Positions 16,967 to 26,840 are shown, counted from the first letter of the stretch. The stretch: DNA of 50,455 bases from Acidithiobacillus ferrivorans (GCA_020723125.1 DYJM01000003.1:8634-59088); one strand, 5' to 3'. Notes: generated by a model from the sequence alone, not told the origin. Translations and numbers: made by a program.

Positions 16967-18217
16967 ATGATAGAAACCCTATTCAACACGACCGAGCCCC
17001 TGGCTGGCAAACGAATTCTGCTGGGAATTTGTGGCAGCATTGCGGCCTATAAAAGTCCGGAAATAGTCCGTCATTTGCTGCGCCTGGGTGCCGAAGTACG
17101 CGTAGTCATGACCCAAAGTGCCAGGCAGTTTGTTACGCCCATCACTTTACAGGCCCTGAGTGGTCAGCCGGTACGCCAGGATTTATTTGCCGCTGAGGAA
17201 GAAGCCGCAATGGATCATATTCGCCTGGCGCGCTGGCCGGATGCCATTATTGTGGCGCCGATGACGGCAAATAGTCTTGCTCGTTTTTCCCTGGGCCTTG
17301 CCGATGATCTACTCAGTACCCTGCTGCTGGTCACGCGCGCACCCGTTTTTCTTGCTCCGGCCATGAACGCCAGCATGTGGTCACATCCTGCCACCCAGGG
17401 ACATGTCCAGCGTCTGCTTGAATTCGGTGCCAAATTTCTGGGCCCTGATGCCGGAGTTCTGGCTTGTGGCGAAGAAGGTGCGGGACGCATGTTGGAACCA
17501 GAGCAGATAGTTGGCCAACTGCGCCTGGCTCTGGCCAGTAAAACGCTTTCCGGAAAGCAAATACTGATTACTGCAGGCCCCACCTGGGAACGCATTGATC
17601 CAGCCCGGGGACTGACCAACCGGGCAAGCGGCAAACAGGGATTTGCCCTGGCTCAGGCTTGTGCTGAAGCCGGTGCGCAGGTACGACTCATCAGCGGTCC
17701 CAGTCATGAAGCAACGCCGCCGGGGGTTCTGCGCGAAGATGTCACCTCGGCCCAGGAGATGCTCGAGGCCTGCCTGCATAGTCTGGAAATACCCACGGAT
17801 TTATTGATTGCCAATGCCGCAGTTGCGGACCATCGACCCACTCTGCACAGCCCACATAAAACGCCCAAATCAGCAGTTCCTGAGCAGATTGCGTTAACGC
17901 AGAATCCTGATATCGTGACCAGCATCCATCGTCACCCCCAACGCCCACGCGTCATTGTTGCCTTTGCCGCAGAAACCCGGGATCACCTGGATTCAGCACG
18001 CGCCAAGGCAAGCCGCAAGGGGGCCGATACCATCATTGTCAACGATATCAGCAGCAGCACGACTGGAATGGGCAGTGAAATCAATGCCTGCACCCTACTC
18101 CACGATAAAATGCACATAGAAATTCCAGCTTGTCATAAAATTGATATGGCAAGAATACTCATCCGCCACATCAGCAAAATCCACTTCGCCAGCGAGGTTC
18201 ATCATTCCCGTGACTAA
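16967..18217 (+). CDS. coaBC: Bifunctional phosphopantothenoylcysteine decarboxylase/synthetase
   Basis: This 416-residue fusion makes 4'-phosphopantetheine for coenzyme A: CoaB joins Cys to phosphopantothenate and CoaC decarboxylates the product. The N-terminal flavin domain shows GICGSIAAYK, the catalytic His84 in MDHIRLARW, PAMN with N134, and the substrate-flap Cys167 in GVLACGEEGAG. The CoaB domain (from about 190) shows ITAGPTWERIDPAR, the dimer motif NRASGKQG and VNDIS. Length is normal. Its end overlaps dut by 8 nt. Confidence 0.96.
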   Translation: MIETLFNTTEPLAGKRILLGICGSIAAYKSPEIVRHLLRLGAEVRVVMTQSARQFVTPITLQALSGQPVRQDLFAAEEEAAMDHIRLARWPDAIIVAPMTANSLARFSLGLADDLLSTLLLVTRAPVFLAPAMNASMWSHPATQGHVQRLLEFGAKFLGPDAGVLACGEEGAGRMLEPEQIVGQLRLALASKTLSGKQILITAGPTWERIDPARGLTNRASGKQGFALAQACAEAGAQVRLISGPSHEATPPGVLREDVTSAQEMLEACLHSLEIPTDLLIANAAVADHRPTLHSPHKTPKSAVPEQIALTQNPDIVTSIHRHPQRPRVIVAFAAETRDHLDSARAKASRKGADTIIVNDISSSTTGMGSEINACTLLHDKMHIEIPACHKIDMARILIRHISKIHFASEVHHSRD

Positions 18218-18662
18218 TTTGCAAATTCGCATCCTCGACCCACGCATTGGTACACAATGGCCATTACCCCATTATGCCAGCGCTGACGCCGCCGGAATGG
18301 ATTTACGCGCCTGCCTGGATGAGCCCCTGCATCTGTCGGCAAACACTGTGGAGTTAGTATCAGCAGGCTTTGCCATGCACATCGCTGATCCCGGAATCAC
18401 CGCACTCCTGTTACCCCGCTCCGGGCTCGGACACAAGGGACTGGTATTGGGTAATCTGACCGGTCTCATTGATGCGGATTACCAGGGACCCATAAAAATG
18501 TCTCTATGGAACCGCAGTCAAGAAGAAATCATCATTGAACCGGGTGAACGGGTAGCGCAGATGGTTCTGGTACCCGTTATTCGCCCCGAAATTCTGGTGG
18601 TGGATGAGTTTGCTGCCACTGAGAGGGGTAGTGCCGGATTTGGCAGTACCGGACAGCAATAA
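18210..18662 (+). CDS. dut: dUTP diphosphatase
   Basis: A homotrimeric dUTPase that hydrolyses dUTP to dUMP, keeping uracil out of DNA. All five motifs are present: ADAAGMDLRA, PRSGLGHKG, GLIDADYQGPIKM, PGERVAQM and the flexible C-terminal RGSAGFGSTG. I choose the GTG at 18210, giving 150 residues beginning (M)TNLQIRILD like E. coli-type enzymes. The ORF-track start at 18141 lies 77 nt inside coaBC. GAGG lies 12 nt upstream of the GTG. It ends 9 nt from the convergent HiPIP gene. Confidence 0.95.
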   Translation: MTNLQIRILDPRIGTQWPLPHYASADAAGMDLRACLDEPLHLSANTVELVSAGFAMHIADPGITALLLPRSGLGHKGLVLGNLTGLIDADYQGPIKMSLWNRSQEEIIIEPGERVAQMVLVPVIRPEILVVDEFAATERGSAGFGSTGQQ

Positions 18663-18671
18663 TTCAGCGAT

Positions 18672-18953
18672 TTATTTTTTCGGCATATAAACAGCGCAAT
18701 ACCCATGGGGACTGATTTTGCCCGACACGACCTTGCACGACCCATCTTCGTTGGGCTTGGCTCCCGGGATAAAAAATTTGCAATTACTGCACATTTCCTT
18801 GCCGTTGGGGTGGGTAACATACTGCACTGAGGCCTGACTGGCTTTGCTGGTCGCTGCCTCTGCGATATTGGACAGCACTGCCGGTGCCACTGCGGCCGCC
18901 AAAACCACCCTACCACTCGACCGGAACCATTCACGACGGGTCAACTTTTTCAT
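18672..18953 (-). CDS. High-potential iron-sulfur protein (HiPIP), Iro-like
   Basis: A 93-residue precursor of a small periplasmic [4Fe-4S] electron carrier. The N-terminus RREWFR followed by VVLAAAVAPAVL is a Tat signal, with probable cleavage after AEA near residue 33. The mature part has the four cluster ligands C55, C58, C73, C86 (C-x2-C-x14-C-x12-C), with CKVVSGKISPHGYC strongly resembling the Iro iron-oxidase HiPIP of A. ferrooxidans. It probably shuttles electrons between a cytochrome complex and a terminal oxidase during sulfur or iron oxidation. AGGAGAAGG lies before the ATG. Confidence 0.92.
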   Translation of the reverse strand: MKKLTRREWFRSSGRVVLAAAVAPAVLSNIAEAATSKASQASVQYVTHPNGKEMCSNCKFFIPGAKPNEDGSCKVVSGKISPHGYCAVYMPKK

Positions 18954-19011
18954 AACCTTCTCCTATAAGCCTGGGTACCGAAAGAAAAACACAACAACAC
19001 CGAACCACTAT

Positions 19012-19040
19012 AGTACATAGTCATGTTGAATGTGTAGCAA
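19012..19040 (-). promoter_or_regulatory. Possible HiPIP promoter
   Basis: On the minus strand TTGCTA (19035-19040), 17 bp, TGTACT (19012-19017). TACTAT, two bases further on, is an alternative -10. It lies between the r-protein terminator and the HiPIP start, where a promoter is expected. Confidence 0.35.
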
Positions 19041-19058
19041 GAGGCATGAAAAAGGCAC

Positions 19059-19091
19059 AAAAAAACGGCCCCGATTTTCATCATGGGCCGG
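19059..19091 (-). terminator. Rho-independent terminator of the ribosomal array
   Basis: On the minus strand CGGCCC, a short loop and GGGCCG form a GC-rich 6-bp stem (19066-19071 with 19085-19090), followed by TTTTTTT. It stands 32 nt after the rplQ stop and closes the whole minus-strand ribosomal array before the HiPIP gene. Confidence 0.85.
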
Positions 19092-19122
19092 TTTTGGGTT
19101 TAAAAACCCTTGTATAGCGATA

Positions 19123-19494
19123 TCAGGCAGTGGCAACCTGACGGTCGACCAACTCGACAATAGCCAAAGGGGCATTGTCACCAGCGCGGAAGCCGTATTT
19201 GACAATACGCAGATAACCACCTGGACGCGCCGCATAATGCGGGCCGAGATCATCAAAAAGCTTGACCACGGCCTGCCGATCATGCAAGCGCGCAAAAGCC
19301 AGACGACGCTTGGCAACCGTGGCATCCTTCGCCAAGGTTATCATCGGTTCGGCAAAGCGACGCAGCTCTTTGGCCTTTGGAAGCGTCGTAACAATACGCT
19401 CATGGTGAAACAAGGACACCATCATATTGGCAAACATGGCCTGCCGATGGCTGCTATTTCTATTTAGTTGCTTACCACTTTTGCGATGACGCAT
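19123..19494 (-). CDS. rplQ: 50S ribosomal protein L17
   Basis: A 123-residue protein starting [20 protein letters not shown], the nearly invariant L17 N-terminus. L17 binds 23S rRNA near the peptide exit. It is the last gene of the array, after rpoA, as in the alpha operon of most bacteria. Confidence 0.97.
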   Translation of the reverse strand: MRHRKSGKQLNRNSSHRQAMFANMMVSLFHHERIVTTLPKAKELRRFAEPMITLAKDATVAKRRLAFARLHDRQAVVKLFDDLGPHYAARPGGYLRIVKYGFRAGDNAPLAIVELVDRQVATA

Positions 19495-19523
19495 AACCCA
19501 TTCCCTCTACCAAATTCTGAACA

Positions 19524-20540
19524 TTAGCCGTTAACATCAACGTCTGCGCCGCGCCCGGAAATGGGCGGCAGGTTCTCCGGCGGCCAGTTTTCAACACGCA
19601 TACCCAGACTGAGGCCATGGGCCACCAGCACTTCCTTGATTTCAGTGAGTGATTTTTTGCCGAGATTAGGAGCTTTCAACAGTTCCTGTTCGGATTTTTG
19701 AACCAGATCACCAATGTAAAAAATATCTTCTGCTTTGAGACAATTGGCAGAACGAACGGTCAGCTCCAGATCATCCACGGGACGTATCAGCAAGGGCATC
19801 AGATCCTGGCCGTTTTGTACCTGAGAAGCTTCAGGCTCCTGCTGGTTTTCAGCGCCAGCCAAAACGGCCAACTGACTACGCAGAATCCGTGAGGCCTCCT
19901 GAACGGCCCAAACCGGATCAACGACGCCGTTGGTTTCCACATCCAGTACCAGGCGATCCAAATCGGTACGCTGTTCTACACGCGCACTTTCGACCTGATA
20001 ACTGACTTTCAAAACCGGACTGAAACTGGCATCCAGCGCCATCACGCCAATACGTTTTTCATGATTCTGACGCCGGGTAGCTGCAGCATCATAGCCGCGA
20101 CCTTCGTCAATCCGCAGATGCATGACCAGTTCGACATCCCGAGTCAAAGTAGCAATGACCTGGTCAGGATTGGCCACTTCAATACCATGCTCGGAAACAA
20201 TATCTGCACCGGTCATCAAACCCGGGCCACGCTTGCGCAAGGTAACCATCACACCACTGTGTCCCTGGGAGCGGACCGCAAGCATTTTCAGATTGAGAAG
20301 AATATCCACGACATCTTCCTGCACCCCTTCGATGCTGGAATATTCGTGCAGAACACCCTCAATCTCCACCTCGGTCACTGCCGCTCCCTTCAGTGAAGAG
20401 AGCAGAATACGCCGCAAACCACTGCCCAAGGTGTGACCAAAGCCACGCTCCAGAGGGCCCAAAGACAGGCGCGCACGACGTGCGGAAATTTCTTCAACTT
20501 CTACGCCCTGCGGACGTAACAAATCACCAACATCAGTCAT
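19524..20540 (-). CDS. rpoA: RNA polymerase alpha subunit
   Basis: A 338-residue subunit. The N-terminal domain (about 1-235) has the assembly motifs [23 protein letters not shown] and [17 protein letters not shown] linker rich in Gln and Glu leads to the C-terminal domain ([14 protein letters not shown], then [19 protein letters not shown]) that binds UP elements and activators. A little longer than E. coli RpoA (329). It lies between rpsD and rplQ in alpha-operon order. Confidence 0.97.
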   Translation of the reverse strand: MTDVGDLLRPQGVEVEEISARRARLSLGPLERGFGHTLGSGLRRILLSSLKGAAVTEVEIEGVLHEYSSIEGVQEDVVDILLNLKMLAVRSQGHSGVMVTLRKRGPGLMTGADIVSEHGIEVANPDQVIATLTRDVELVMHLRIDEGRGYDAAATRRQNHEKRIGVMALDASFSPVLKVSYQVESARVEQRTDLDRLVLDVETNGVVDPVWAVQEASRILRSQLAVLAGAENQQEPEASQVQNGQDLMPLLIRPVDDLELTVRSANCLKAEDIFYIGDLVQKSEQELLKAPNLGKKSLTEIKEVLVAHGLSLGMRVENWPPENLPPISGRGADVDVNG

Positions 20541-20562
20541 AAGCGTTCCTCAACCCCTGGTC

Positions 20563-21189
20563 TTACTTAGAGTACAACTCCACGACGACCTGTTCGTTCA
20601 AATCCGGTGCGATATCTTCACGCGCCGGAACGGCCTTAATTGTTGCACTGAGTGTGGCAGCATCCATACTCACCCATTCAGGAAATCCACGAGCTCCGGC
20701 AGCTTCAACCGCAGCCACAATTCGTACATGTTGACGGGCCGATTCAGCCACACTCACCACATCACCGGCACGGACCTGATAGGATGGAATATCCACGCGG
20801 CGGCCATTGACCAGAACATGGCCATGGCGAACGACCTGACGGGCTTCCGCACGCGAAGATCCAAATCCAAGCCGGTACGCAACATTGTCCAGACGCAGTT
20901 CAAGAAGACGCAGCAGGGTCTCACCGGTTACACCCCGAGTCTGACTGGCCCGCTCGAAATAACGCCGGAACTGACCCTCGAGAACACCATAAATGCGCCG
21001 AATTTTCTGCTTTTCACGCAGCTGACCGCCGTATTCGCTCACTCGTCCACGACGCTGACCATGTTGGCCTGGTGCATAGGCACGAATGCTCACAGGACAT
21101 TTGTCCGAAAAGCATTTCTCACCTTTCAGAAAGAGCTTGCCGCCTTCACGACGGCACAAACGACAACTGGGACCTGTATATTTAGCCAC
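20563..21189 (-). CDS. rpsD: 30S ribosomal protein S4, zinc-ligand type
   Basis: A 208-residue primary 16S rRNA-binding protein and, in many bacteria, the regulator of the alpha operon. The core [17 protein letters not shown] and the S4 RNA-binding domain ([20 protein letters not shown]) are clear. Its N-terminus carries CRLC and C26/C31 (C9, C12, C26, C31), a four-Cys zinc site as in Bacillus and Thermus S4. E. coli S4 lacks this set. Confidence 0.97.
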   Translation of the reverse strand: MAKYTGPSCRLCRREGGKLFLKGEKCFSDKCPVSIRAYAPGQHGQRRGRVSEYGGQLREKQKIRRIYGVLEGQFRRYFERASQTRGVTGETLLRLLELRLDNVAYRLGFGSSRAEARQVVRHGHVLVNGRRVDIPSYQVRAGDVVSVAESARQHVRIVAAVEAAGARGFPEWVSMDAATLSATIKAVPAREDIAPDLNEQVVVELYSK

Positions 21190-21208
21190 TAACTACCTCC
21201 ACCTAAAA

Positions 21209-21604
21209 TTAAACACGCCGCTTTTTAGGCGGACGGCAGCCGTTATGGGGAATCGGTGTGACGTCGCGAATACTCGCAATGCGAAAGCCGATGGAATGCA
21301 GCGCACGAACGGTACTTTCCCGACCGGGCCCAGGACCGCGCACTTCTACATCCAGATTTTTGACACCATATTCCTGCGCCTTTTTTCCTGCGTTTTCCGC
21401 TGCCACCTGAGCGGCAAATGGGGTGCTTTTGCGCGACCCACGGAAACCGGAGCCACCTGCGCTCGCCCAAGTCAGGACATTCCCCTGACGGTCACTGATG
21501 GTAATGATGGTGTTATTGAATGACGCATATATATGCGCTACTCCATCAAGTACGTTTTTCTTTACTTTCTTCCGCACGCGGGAGTTTGTCTGAGTTTTCG
21601 CCAT
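21209..21604 (-). CDS. rpsK: 30S ribosomal protein S11
   Basis: The start is the ATG at 21604 ([13 protein letters not shown]), giving 131 residues. The ORF-track start at 21727 reads backwards into rpsM and is rejected. The core [22 protein letters not shown] and the C-terminus [15 protein letters not shown] are typical. S11 lines the platform near the mRNA exit. Confidence 0.97.
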   Translation of the reverse strand: MAKTQTNSRVRKKVKKNVLDGVAHIYASFNNTIITISDRQGNVLTWASAGGSGFRGSRKSTPFAAQVAAENAGKKAQEYGVKNLDVEVRGPGPGRESTVRALHSIGFRIASIRDVTPIPHNGCRPPKKRRV

Positions 21605-21621
21605 TACTGGAATCTTCCTAG

Positions 21622-21978
21622 TTAACGAGTGATCGATTTGGCAGGACCCTTGCGTGTCCGTGCGTTCGTCTTGGTACGCTGGCCATGAACAGGAAGTCCA
21701 CGACGATGCCGAATACCGCGATAGCAACCAAGATCCATCAAGCGTTTGATGTTCATGGTTACCTCACGACGGAGATCACCTTCCACCAGAAACTTGGCGA
21801 CCTCAGCCCGAATGCGTTCCAGCTCGGGTTCGCTGATGTCCTTGACGCGCATATCAAACGCAATACCAGCTGCAGATAAAATACTCTGCGAACGAGTTCG
21901 GCCGATGCCATAAATATACGTCAAAGCAATTTCTATTTGCTTGTTGTTTGGAATATTAACACCAGCGATGCGGGCCAT
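21622..21978 (-). CDS. rpsM: 30S ribosomal protein S13
   Basis: The start is the ATG at 21978 ([19 protein letters not shown]), with GGAGGA upstream, giving 118 residues. The ORF-track start at 22074 runs through rpmJ and is rejected. The [25 protein letters not shown] tail that touches P-site tRNA is present. A possible folded leader lies in the gap before it. Confidence 0.97.
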   Translation of the reverse strand: MARIAGVNIPNNKQIEIALTYIYGIGRTRSQSILSAAGIAFDMRVKDISEPELERIRAEVAKFLVEGDLRREVTMNIKRLMDLGCYRGIRHRRGLPVHGQRTKTNARTRKGPAKSITR

Positions 21979-21993
21979 CCGCAATTCCTCCAA

Positions 21994-22039
21994 AAGACTA
22001 CGTGGGTCAATCCCACAGACTGATAAATTTAGTCGTCTT
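21994..22039 (-). promoter_or_regulatory. Stem-loop leader before rpsM
   Basis: In the 59-nt rpmJ-rpsM gap the minus strand holds GTGGG-ATTGA-CCCAC (22002-22016) enclosed by AAGAC/GTCTT (22035-22039 with 21994-21998), with GACTA/TAGTC as an alternative pairing. E. coli uses a folded leader here for S4 autoregulation, so a similar role is possible. No sequence match to that leader is claimed. Confidence 0.35.
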
Positions 22040-22151
22040 AACCTTGACGTTGTTTGTGACGGGGTTCCACGCAAATGACCCGCACCACACCGTTACGACG
22101 GACTATCTTGCAATTACGACAGAGCTTTTTTACCGACGCCCGAACTTTCAT
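22038..22151 (-). CDS. rpmJ: 50S ribosomal protein L36
   Basis: Not in the ORF track. From the ATG at 22151 the minus strand encodes 37 residues, [20 protein letters not shown] and onward to RHKQRQG, then TAA. It matches L36 along its whole length. The zinc site is C11, C14, C27 and H32. It stands between infA and rpsM, its usual place. Confidence 0.96.
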
Positions 22152-22160
22152 TACAACCCC

Positions 22161-22379
22161 CTATTTGGCACGATATATAATGCGACCCTTGGTTAAATCA
22201 TAGGGCGTCATTTCTACGGTCACCTTATCTCCTGGCAAAATACGGATATAATGCATACGCATTTTGCCGGATATATGTGCATTCACTACATACCCATTTT
22301 CGAGACGCACTTTAAAAGTGGCACTCGGCAGGTTTTCGATGACTTCGCCCTGCATCTCCAGAGTATCTTCTTTAGACAT
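22161..22379 (-). CDS. infA: Translation initiation factor IF-1
   Basis: A 72-residue OB-fold protein ([20 protein letters not shown]; ends [13 protein letters not shown]) that binds the A site of the 30S subunit during initiation. It follows adk directly and precedes rpmJ. In E. coli infA is elsewhere; this position resembles Firmicutes and other lineages. Confidence 0.97.
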   Translation of the reverse strand: MSKEDTLEMQGEVIENLPSATFKVRLENGYVVNAHISGKMRMHYIRILPGDKVTVEMTPYDLTKGRIIYRAK

Positions 22380-23042
22380 CTAATCTTTTTCCCTCACCGC
22401 TTCCACGATTCTGGCAAACACTTCATCCGCCTCACCATGACCATCAATCTGATGGTAGGCTGGCCGATCGTGATAATAAGCGATCAAAGGAGCTGTTTCC
22501 GCCTGATAAACCGCCAGACGTTTTCTGATCACATCCGGCTGGTCATCTTCACGCTGGACCAGACTGCCCCCACATTGATCACATACTGCAGTGACCAATG
22601 AAGGATGATAGCGTTCGTGATAAATCGCGCCACAACCAGAACAGACACGCCGTCCTGAAAGCCGCATAACAATTTCATCATCATCCAGTGCAATATGCAG
22701 TACAGCAGAGATGTCTCCACCGCTATCCTGCAATAGTTGGTCCAGTGCATGCGCTTGATACACGGTACGCGGGAAGCCGTCGAATATCACCCCGGCAACC
22801 GCATCTTCCAACGTCAAACGCTCTGCAACAATACCAACGATAATGTCGTCGCTGACCAGTGCTCCAGAATCCATCACTGCAGCAGCACGACGTCCTATAT
22901 CACTACCAGACTGAACAGAGGCGCGGAGCATATCACCGGTAGAGACATGAGGCAAGCCCAAATATTGAGCCAGGCGCTGAGCCTGTGTACCCTTACCCGC
23001 CCCTGGAGCACCCAGAAATATGATGTGTCTGGCCAAACTCAT
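22380..23042 (-). CDS. adk: Adenylate kinase, zinc-LID type
   Basis: A 220-residue nucleotide kinase catalysing ATP + AMP to 2 ADP. P-loop [10 protein letters not shown] (11-20), AMP-binding STGDMLR, and DGFPRT (88-93) are intact. The LID contains C134, C137, C154 and C157 in the exact C-x2-C-x16-C-x2-C pattern of zinc-binding Gram-positive enzymes, whereas E. coli Adk has no zinc. Its start overlaps the secY stop by 4 nt (ATGA), so the gene is fully embedded in the ribosomal array. Confidence 0.96.
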   Translation of the reverse strand: MSLARHIIFLGAPGAGKGTQAQRLAQYLGLPHVSTGDMLRASVQSGSDIGRRAAAVMDSGALVSDDIIVGIVAERLTLEDAVAGVIFDGFPRTVYQAHALDQLLQDSGGDISAVLHIALDDDEIVMRLSGRRVCSGCGAIYHERYHPSLVTAVCDQCGGSLVQREDDQPDVIRKRLAVYQAETAPLIAYYHDRPAYHQIDGHGEADEVFARIVEAVREKD

Positions 23043-24370
23043 CGTCCACTCAGGGGATTCTTACGAATCAACCCTTCATATTGATGGGTAAGCAGATGAC
23101 TTTGAATCTGCCCCATAAGATCCATCATCACCACAACCACAATCAGCAAACTGGTGCCACCTAAATAAAAGGGCACGTTGTACTGAACAATGAGAAATTC
23201 CGGCAACAAGCAGACCAGTGTCAGGTAAATGGCTCCCCAAAGGGTTAGACGCGTTAAAATCCTGTCCATGTAACGGGCAGTATGTTCGCCCGGTCTGATC
23301 CCTGGAACAAACGCACCGGATTTTTTGAGGTTATCGGCCGTATCTCTCGGATTAAAGACCATTGCCGTATAGAAGAAGGCAAAAAATACAATGGCAGTAG
23401 TAAATACGACGACATATAGCGCAGAACCCGGACTCAAGGCCTGGCCAAAGCGCGCCAACCATTCCATACCTGGGACATTGGCAAACCAGCCCGAAAGCGT
23501 AGCTGGCAACAATAATATGCTGGACGCAAAAATCGGTGGAATCACGCCACTCATATTGACCTTGAGGGGCATGTGGGTGCTTTGCCCACCATAAATTTTA
23601 CGTCCAACCTGACGCTTGGCGTATTGAATAGGAACACGTCTTTGGGCGCTTTCCATAAAGACCACAAAAGCGGTAACCAGAAGGGCCAGAACAAACAACC
23701 CCACCACGAACAGCGGCTGGAACTGCCCGGTTTGCATCAACTCAAAGGTGGTCCCGATAGCATCAGGCAGCCCCGCGACAATCCCCGCGAATATGATCAG
23801 CGATATGCCATTGCCAATGCCGCGCTCGGTGATTTGTTCACCAATCCACATGAGAAAAACGGTACCACAGGCCAGGGAAATTGTTGTGGTAAACAAAAAC
23901 AAGGGACCAGGATCAATCACCACTGGAATTTGACCAGCGTGCATTTTTTCAATAGCAACAGCAATACCCAGTCCTTGCATGAGAGCGAGACCGACCGTGG
24001 CATAACGCGTGTATTCGGTAATTTTTCTTCGACCTGACTCGCCTTCTTTTTTTAGTTCTTCCAGCTTGGGAAAAACCGAACCCGCCAGTTGGAAAATAAT
24101 GGAAGCGCTGATATAGGGCATGATCCCCAATGCAAAAACCGTCAAGCGCGACAGAGCACCGCCGGAGAACATGTTGAACATGCCGAGAATTGTTCCGCGC
24201 TGCTCATTGAAAAAAGAAGCCATAGCCGCCGGGTCAATACCCGGCACCGGAATATGCGCGCCAATACGAAAAACCAGCAAAGCGCCCAGCAAAAACAAAA
24301 TGCGGTTACGTAACTCATTGATCTTACCAGCGCCCTGTGCGGCACCCGCAATGTTACGCAACCCAGCCAT
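23039..24370 (-). CDS. secY: Preprotein translocase subunit SecY
   Basis: A 443-residue inner-membrane protein with ten predicted helices, forming the Sec channel with SecE and SecG. Seen: [12 protein letters not shown] near helix 1, the plug region after it, [16 protein letters not shown], the cytosolic loop with [15 protein letters not shown] and [11 protein letters not shown]. Its start codon region abuts the rplO stop. secE lies in the same array 25 kb upstream. Confidence 0.97.
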   Translation of the reverse strand: MAGLRNIAGAAQGAGKINELRNRILFLLGALLVFRIGAHIPVPGIDPAAMASFFNEQRGTILGMFNMFSGGALSRLTVFALGIMPYISASIIFQLAGSVFPKLEELKKEGESGRRKITEYTRYATVGLALMQGLGIAVAIEKMHAGQIPVVIDPGPLFLFTTTISLACGTVFLMWIGEQITERGIGNGISLIIFAGIVAGLPDAIGTTFELMQTGQFQPLFVVGLFVLALLVTAFVVFMESAQRRVPIQYAKRQVGRKIYGGQSTHMPLKVNMSGVIPPIFASSILLLPATLSGWFANVPGMEWLARFGQALSPGSALYVVVFTTAIVFFAFFYTAMVFNPRDTADNLKKSGAFVPGIRPGEHTARYMDRILTRLTLWGAIYLTLVCLLPEFLIVQYNVPFYLGGTSLLIVVVVMMDLMGQIQSHLLTHQYEGLIRKNPLSGR

Positions 24371-24807
24371 TATTCTTCGACCTTTCCGCCAGCACTTTCA
24401 ATCGCAGCCTTGGCTCCCGCACTGACCCGCAATCCACGCACGGTAAGCGCTTGGCGCAATTCACCCGTCATAATAACCTTAACGACATCCGGACTGCCCC
24501 GGACAATACGCCGCAACAGCAGCCCTTCCATGTCTACCACAGCATCAATCGCTGCATTTTCCAGCTGGGACAAGGTTACCTCGCAAGTACGGGCACCAAG
24601 GTTATTCCGAAATCCTCTTTTAGGAATACGACGTTGCAAGGGCATCTGACCGCCCTCAAAACCGACTTTGTGGTAACCACCTGACCGCGCATGCTGCCCC
24701 TTGTGACCACGACCTGCGGTTTTACCGAGGCCACTTCCAATGCCGCGTCCGACACGACGACGATCTTTCTTGGCACCCTCTGCAGGCGCTATCGTATTTA
24801 ATTTCAT
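24370..24807 (-). CDS. rplO: 50S ribosomal protein L15
   Basis: A 145-residue protein. The Gly/Arg/Lys-rich N-terminal extension ([22 protein letters not shown]) is diagnostic, as is [16 protein letters not shown]15 is a late-assembly organiser of the large subunit. It overlaps rpmD by 4 nt. Confidence 0.97.
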   Translation of the reverse strand: MKLNTIAPAEGAKKDRRRVGRGIGSGLGKTAGRGHKGQHARSGGYHKVGFEGGQMPLQRRIPKRGFRNNLGARTCEVTLSQLENAAIDAVVDMEGLLLRRIVRGSPDVVKVIMTGELRQALTVRGLRVSAGAKAAIESAGGKVEE

Positions 24808-24989
24808 GACAACTCTTCCCAGCGCAATAGGTAAGGCACTTTATTGACCATGCCACGGATTTCTGGCGTATCCGGACGTTCAACAGTATGGTTGGTGCGG
24901 TGCAAACCAAGACCGACCACAACACGGCGATGTTTCTCGGTCACCCCAATTAAGCTTTTGACCAGAGTAATGCGTAACTGTTTACTCAT
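24804..24989 (-). CDS. rpmD: 50S ribosomal protein L30
   Basis: I use the ATG at 24989 ([20 protein letters not shown]), giving 61 residues, the usual L30 length; the ORF-track start adds six residues. [22 protein letters not shown] is conserved. The start overlaps the rpsE stop by 8 nt and the stop overlaps rplO. Confidence 0.96.
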   Translation of the reverse strand: MSKQLRITLVKSLIGVTEKHRRVVVGLGLHRTNHTVERPDTPEIRGMVNKVPYLLRWEELS

Positions 24990-25512
24990 CATGACCTCCC
25001 TCGCCACGAATCTCCTTCAGGCTTTTGCCACGCTTCATGGCGATGGCCTGGGGGCTGGAAAGCTTGTTGAACGCATCAAAAGTTGCACGCACAACATTGA
25101 TAGGATTATTGGAACCAAGCGACTTAGCCACCACGTTGCGCAAGCCTACTGCCTCACAGACAGCACGCATGGCACCCCCAGCAATAACGCCACTACCTTC
25201 TGGAGCAGGACGCAACACGACGCGAGCAGCACCATGACGACCTTCTACCGGGTAAGGAATTGTGCCACCACGCATCAGTGGGATTTGGGTCATCCAACGA
25301 CGCGCCTGGTCTGTGGCTTTCTGGATTCCCGCAGGAACCTCCTTGGCTTTACCACGACCAAAGCCGACCTTGCCATCACCATCGCCGACGACCATCAGTG
25401 CTGCAAAACCAAATTGCCGACCGCCCTTGACCACCTTAGATACGCGATTGATATGAATCAGCTTTTCCTGCATGCCATCGCTGGGCTGAGCATCACGATT
25501 TTCCCTTGCCAT
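24982..25512 (-). CDS. rpsE: 30S ribosomal protein S5
   Basis: A 176-residue protein with the double-stranded RNA-binding-like N-domain ([40 protein letters not shown]) and the C-terminal [19 protein letters not shown]5 affects decoding fidelity and spectinomycin binding; the loop VKGGRQ region looks wild type. Confidence 0.97.
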   Translation of the reverse strand: MARENRDAQPSDGMQEKLIHINRVSKVVKGGRQFGFAALMVVGDGDGKVGFGRGKAKEVPAGIQKATDQARRWMTQIPLMRGGTIPYPVEGRHGAARVVLRPAPEGSGVIAGGAMRAVCEAVGLRNVVAKSLGSNNPINVVRATFDAFNKLSSPQAIAMKRGKSLKEIRGEGGHDE

Positions 25513-25526
25513 TTTTCAGATCTCCG

Positions 25527-25880
25527 TCAGAACGACAACCCGCCCTCGCGGGCGGCGTCGGCCAGGGCTCGCACCCGACCATGATAACGATAACCGCTTC
25601 GGTCAAAGGCAACTTCCTTCACACCAGCAGCCAATGCTTTGGCGGCAACCCGCTGACCGATGGTCACTGCGGCAGCCACATCCGCACCACGCGGCATGGT
25701 CGCCCGCAACTCACCTTCCACACTGGAGGCCTGAACAATAACAATACCCTTGGAATCATCAATGACCTGTGCATAGATGTGCTTTCCGGAACGGAAGACG
25801 CAAAGCCTTGGTTTGGCCTGAGACGCAATCCTGGCACGGGTTTTACGTGCACGACGGAGTCTGGATGTATTTTTATTCAT
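25527..25880 (-). CDS. rplR: 50S ribosomal protein L18
   Basis: The ATG at 25880 (MNKNTSRLRRARKTRARI) gives 117 residues, the family length; the ORF-track start five codons earlier is possible but less typical. L18 binds 5S rRNA. The C-terminal FDRSGYRYHGRVRALADAAREGGL is characteristic. Confidence 0.96.
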   Translation of the reverse strand: MNKNTSRLRRARKTRARIASQAKPRLCVFRSGKHIYAQVIDDSKGIVIVQASSVEGELRATMPRGADVAAAVTIGQRVAAKALAAGVKEVAFDRSGYRYHGRVRALADAAREGGLSF

Positions 25881-25898
25881 GATTACCTGCCTCAACCA

Positions 25899-26423
25899 TT
25901 ATTTCTTCTTGGCTTCTTTACGACGGACATTTTCACCTGCATAACGTACACCTTTACCCTTGTACGGCTCGGGAGGACGATACGCACGAATGTCTGCGGC
26001 AATTTGCCCGATTTTCTGCTTATCAATACCCTTGATCACGATTTCTGTCTGGGTCGGCGTTTCGATCGTAATGTCGTCAGGCACCGGATAATCTACAGGA
26101 TGTGAAAATCCCAGACTCAAGCTCAGGGTTTTGCCTTTTGCTTGGGCACGATAACCCACACCGATAATTTCGAGTTTCTGCTCAAAACCTACCGAGACGC
26201 CATGCACCATATTGTTTAACAAGGCGCGCATCGTGCCGGCAAAAGCATTTTGCCCTTCCGCCCAAACTAAGGTAGCGACGCCATCGTCCACCTGCAGTGT
26301 CACACTGGAGTGAAATGGTGTGGAGATCTGACCTTTGGGACCCTTCACATGCAAATACTTATCAGCCACATGAACTTCCACACCTTTAGGAAGAGCAACA
26401 GGCTGTTTCCCTACTCGAGACAT
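25899..26423 (-). CDS. rplF: 50S ribosomal protein L6
   Basis: A 174-residue protein with two repeated L6 domains; the signature [23 protein letters not shown] is at the C-terminus. It lies near the sarcin-ricin loop and the factor-binding site. Spacing and order (rpsH-rplF-rplR) follow the spc operon. Confidence 0.97.
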   Translation of the reverse strand: MSRVGKQPVALPKGVEVHVADKYLHVKGPKGQISTPFHSSVTLQVDDGVATLVWAEGQNAFAGTMRALLNNMVHGVSVGFEQKLEIIGVGYRAQAKGKTLSLSLGFSHPVDYPVPDDITIETPTQTEIVIKGIDKQKIGQIAADIRAYRPPEPYKGKGVRYAGENVRRKEAKKK

Positions 26424-26435
26424 ACTGAATCTCCC

Positions 26436-26831
26436 TTAAGAGACTACGCAGAGGACTTCACCACCAATCCCGGCACTACGTGCCGCACGATCGGTCATGA
26501 TTCCCTGCGAAGTGGAAATGATGGCAATGCCAAATCCATCCCGAACCTTGGGAAGATCATCAGCACCACGATAAATACGCACACCCGGTCGACTTATACG
26601 GCGGATTTCGGCAATAACCCCGGCTCCAGCATAATACTTAAGAGTCAGGTTCAGAACCGGATGACCATCCTGAGTTTCTTCCCGGAAATCGGTAATATAA
26701 CCTTCTTCAACCAGAACGCGAGCAATGGCGCGTTTCAGTTTTGAAGCAGGCATTGAGACTTTCGCTTTATTCACTTGTTGCGCATTTCTAATGCGCGTAA
26801 GCATATCAGCAATAGGATCCGTTACGCTCAT
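26436..26831 (-). CDS. rpsH: 30S ribosomal protein S8
   Basis: A 131-residue 16S rRNA-binding protein ([21 protein letters not shown]-terminal [23 protein letters not shown]). In E. coli S8 represses the spc operon by binding mRNA near rplE; no obvious leader was picked out here. Confidence 0.97.
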   Translation of the reverse strand: MSVTDPIADMLTRIRNAQQVNKAKVSMPASKLKRAIARVLVEEGYITDFREETQDGHPVLNLTLKYYAGAGVIAEIRRISRPGVRIYRGADDLPKVRDGFGIAIISTSQGIMTDRAARSAGIGGEVLCVVS

Positions 26832-26840
26832 CGTGTTTCC

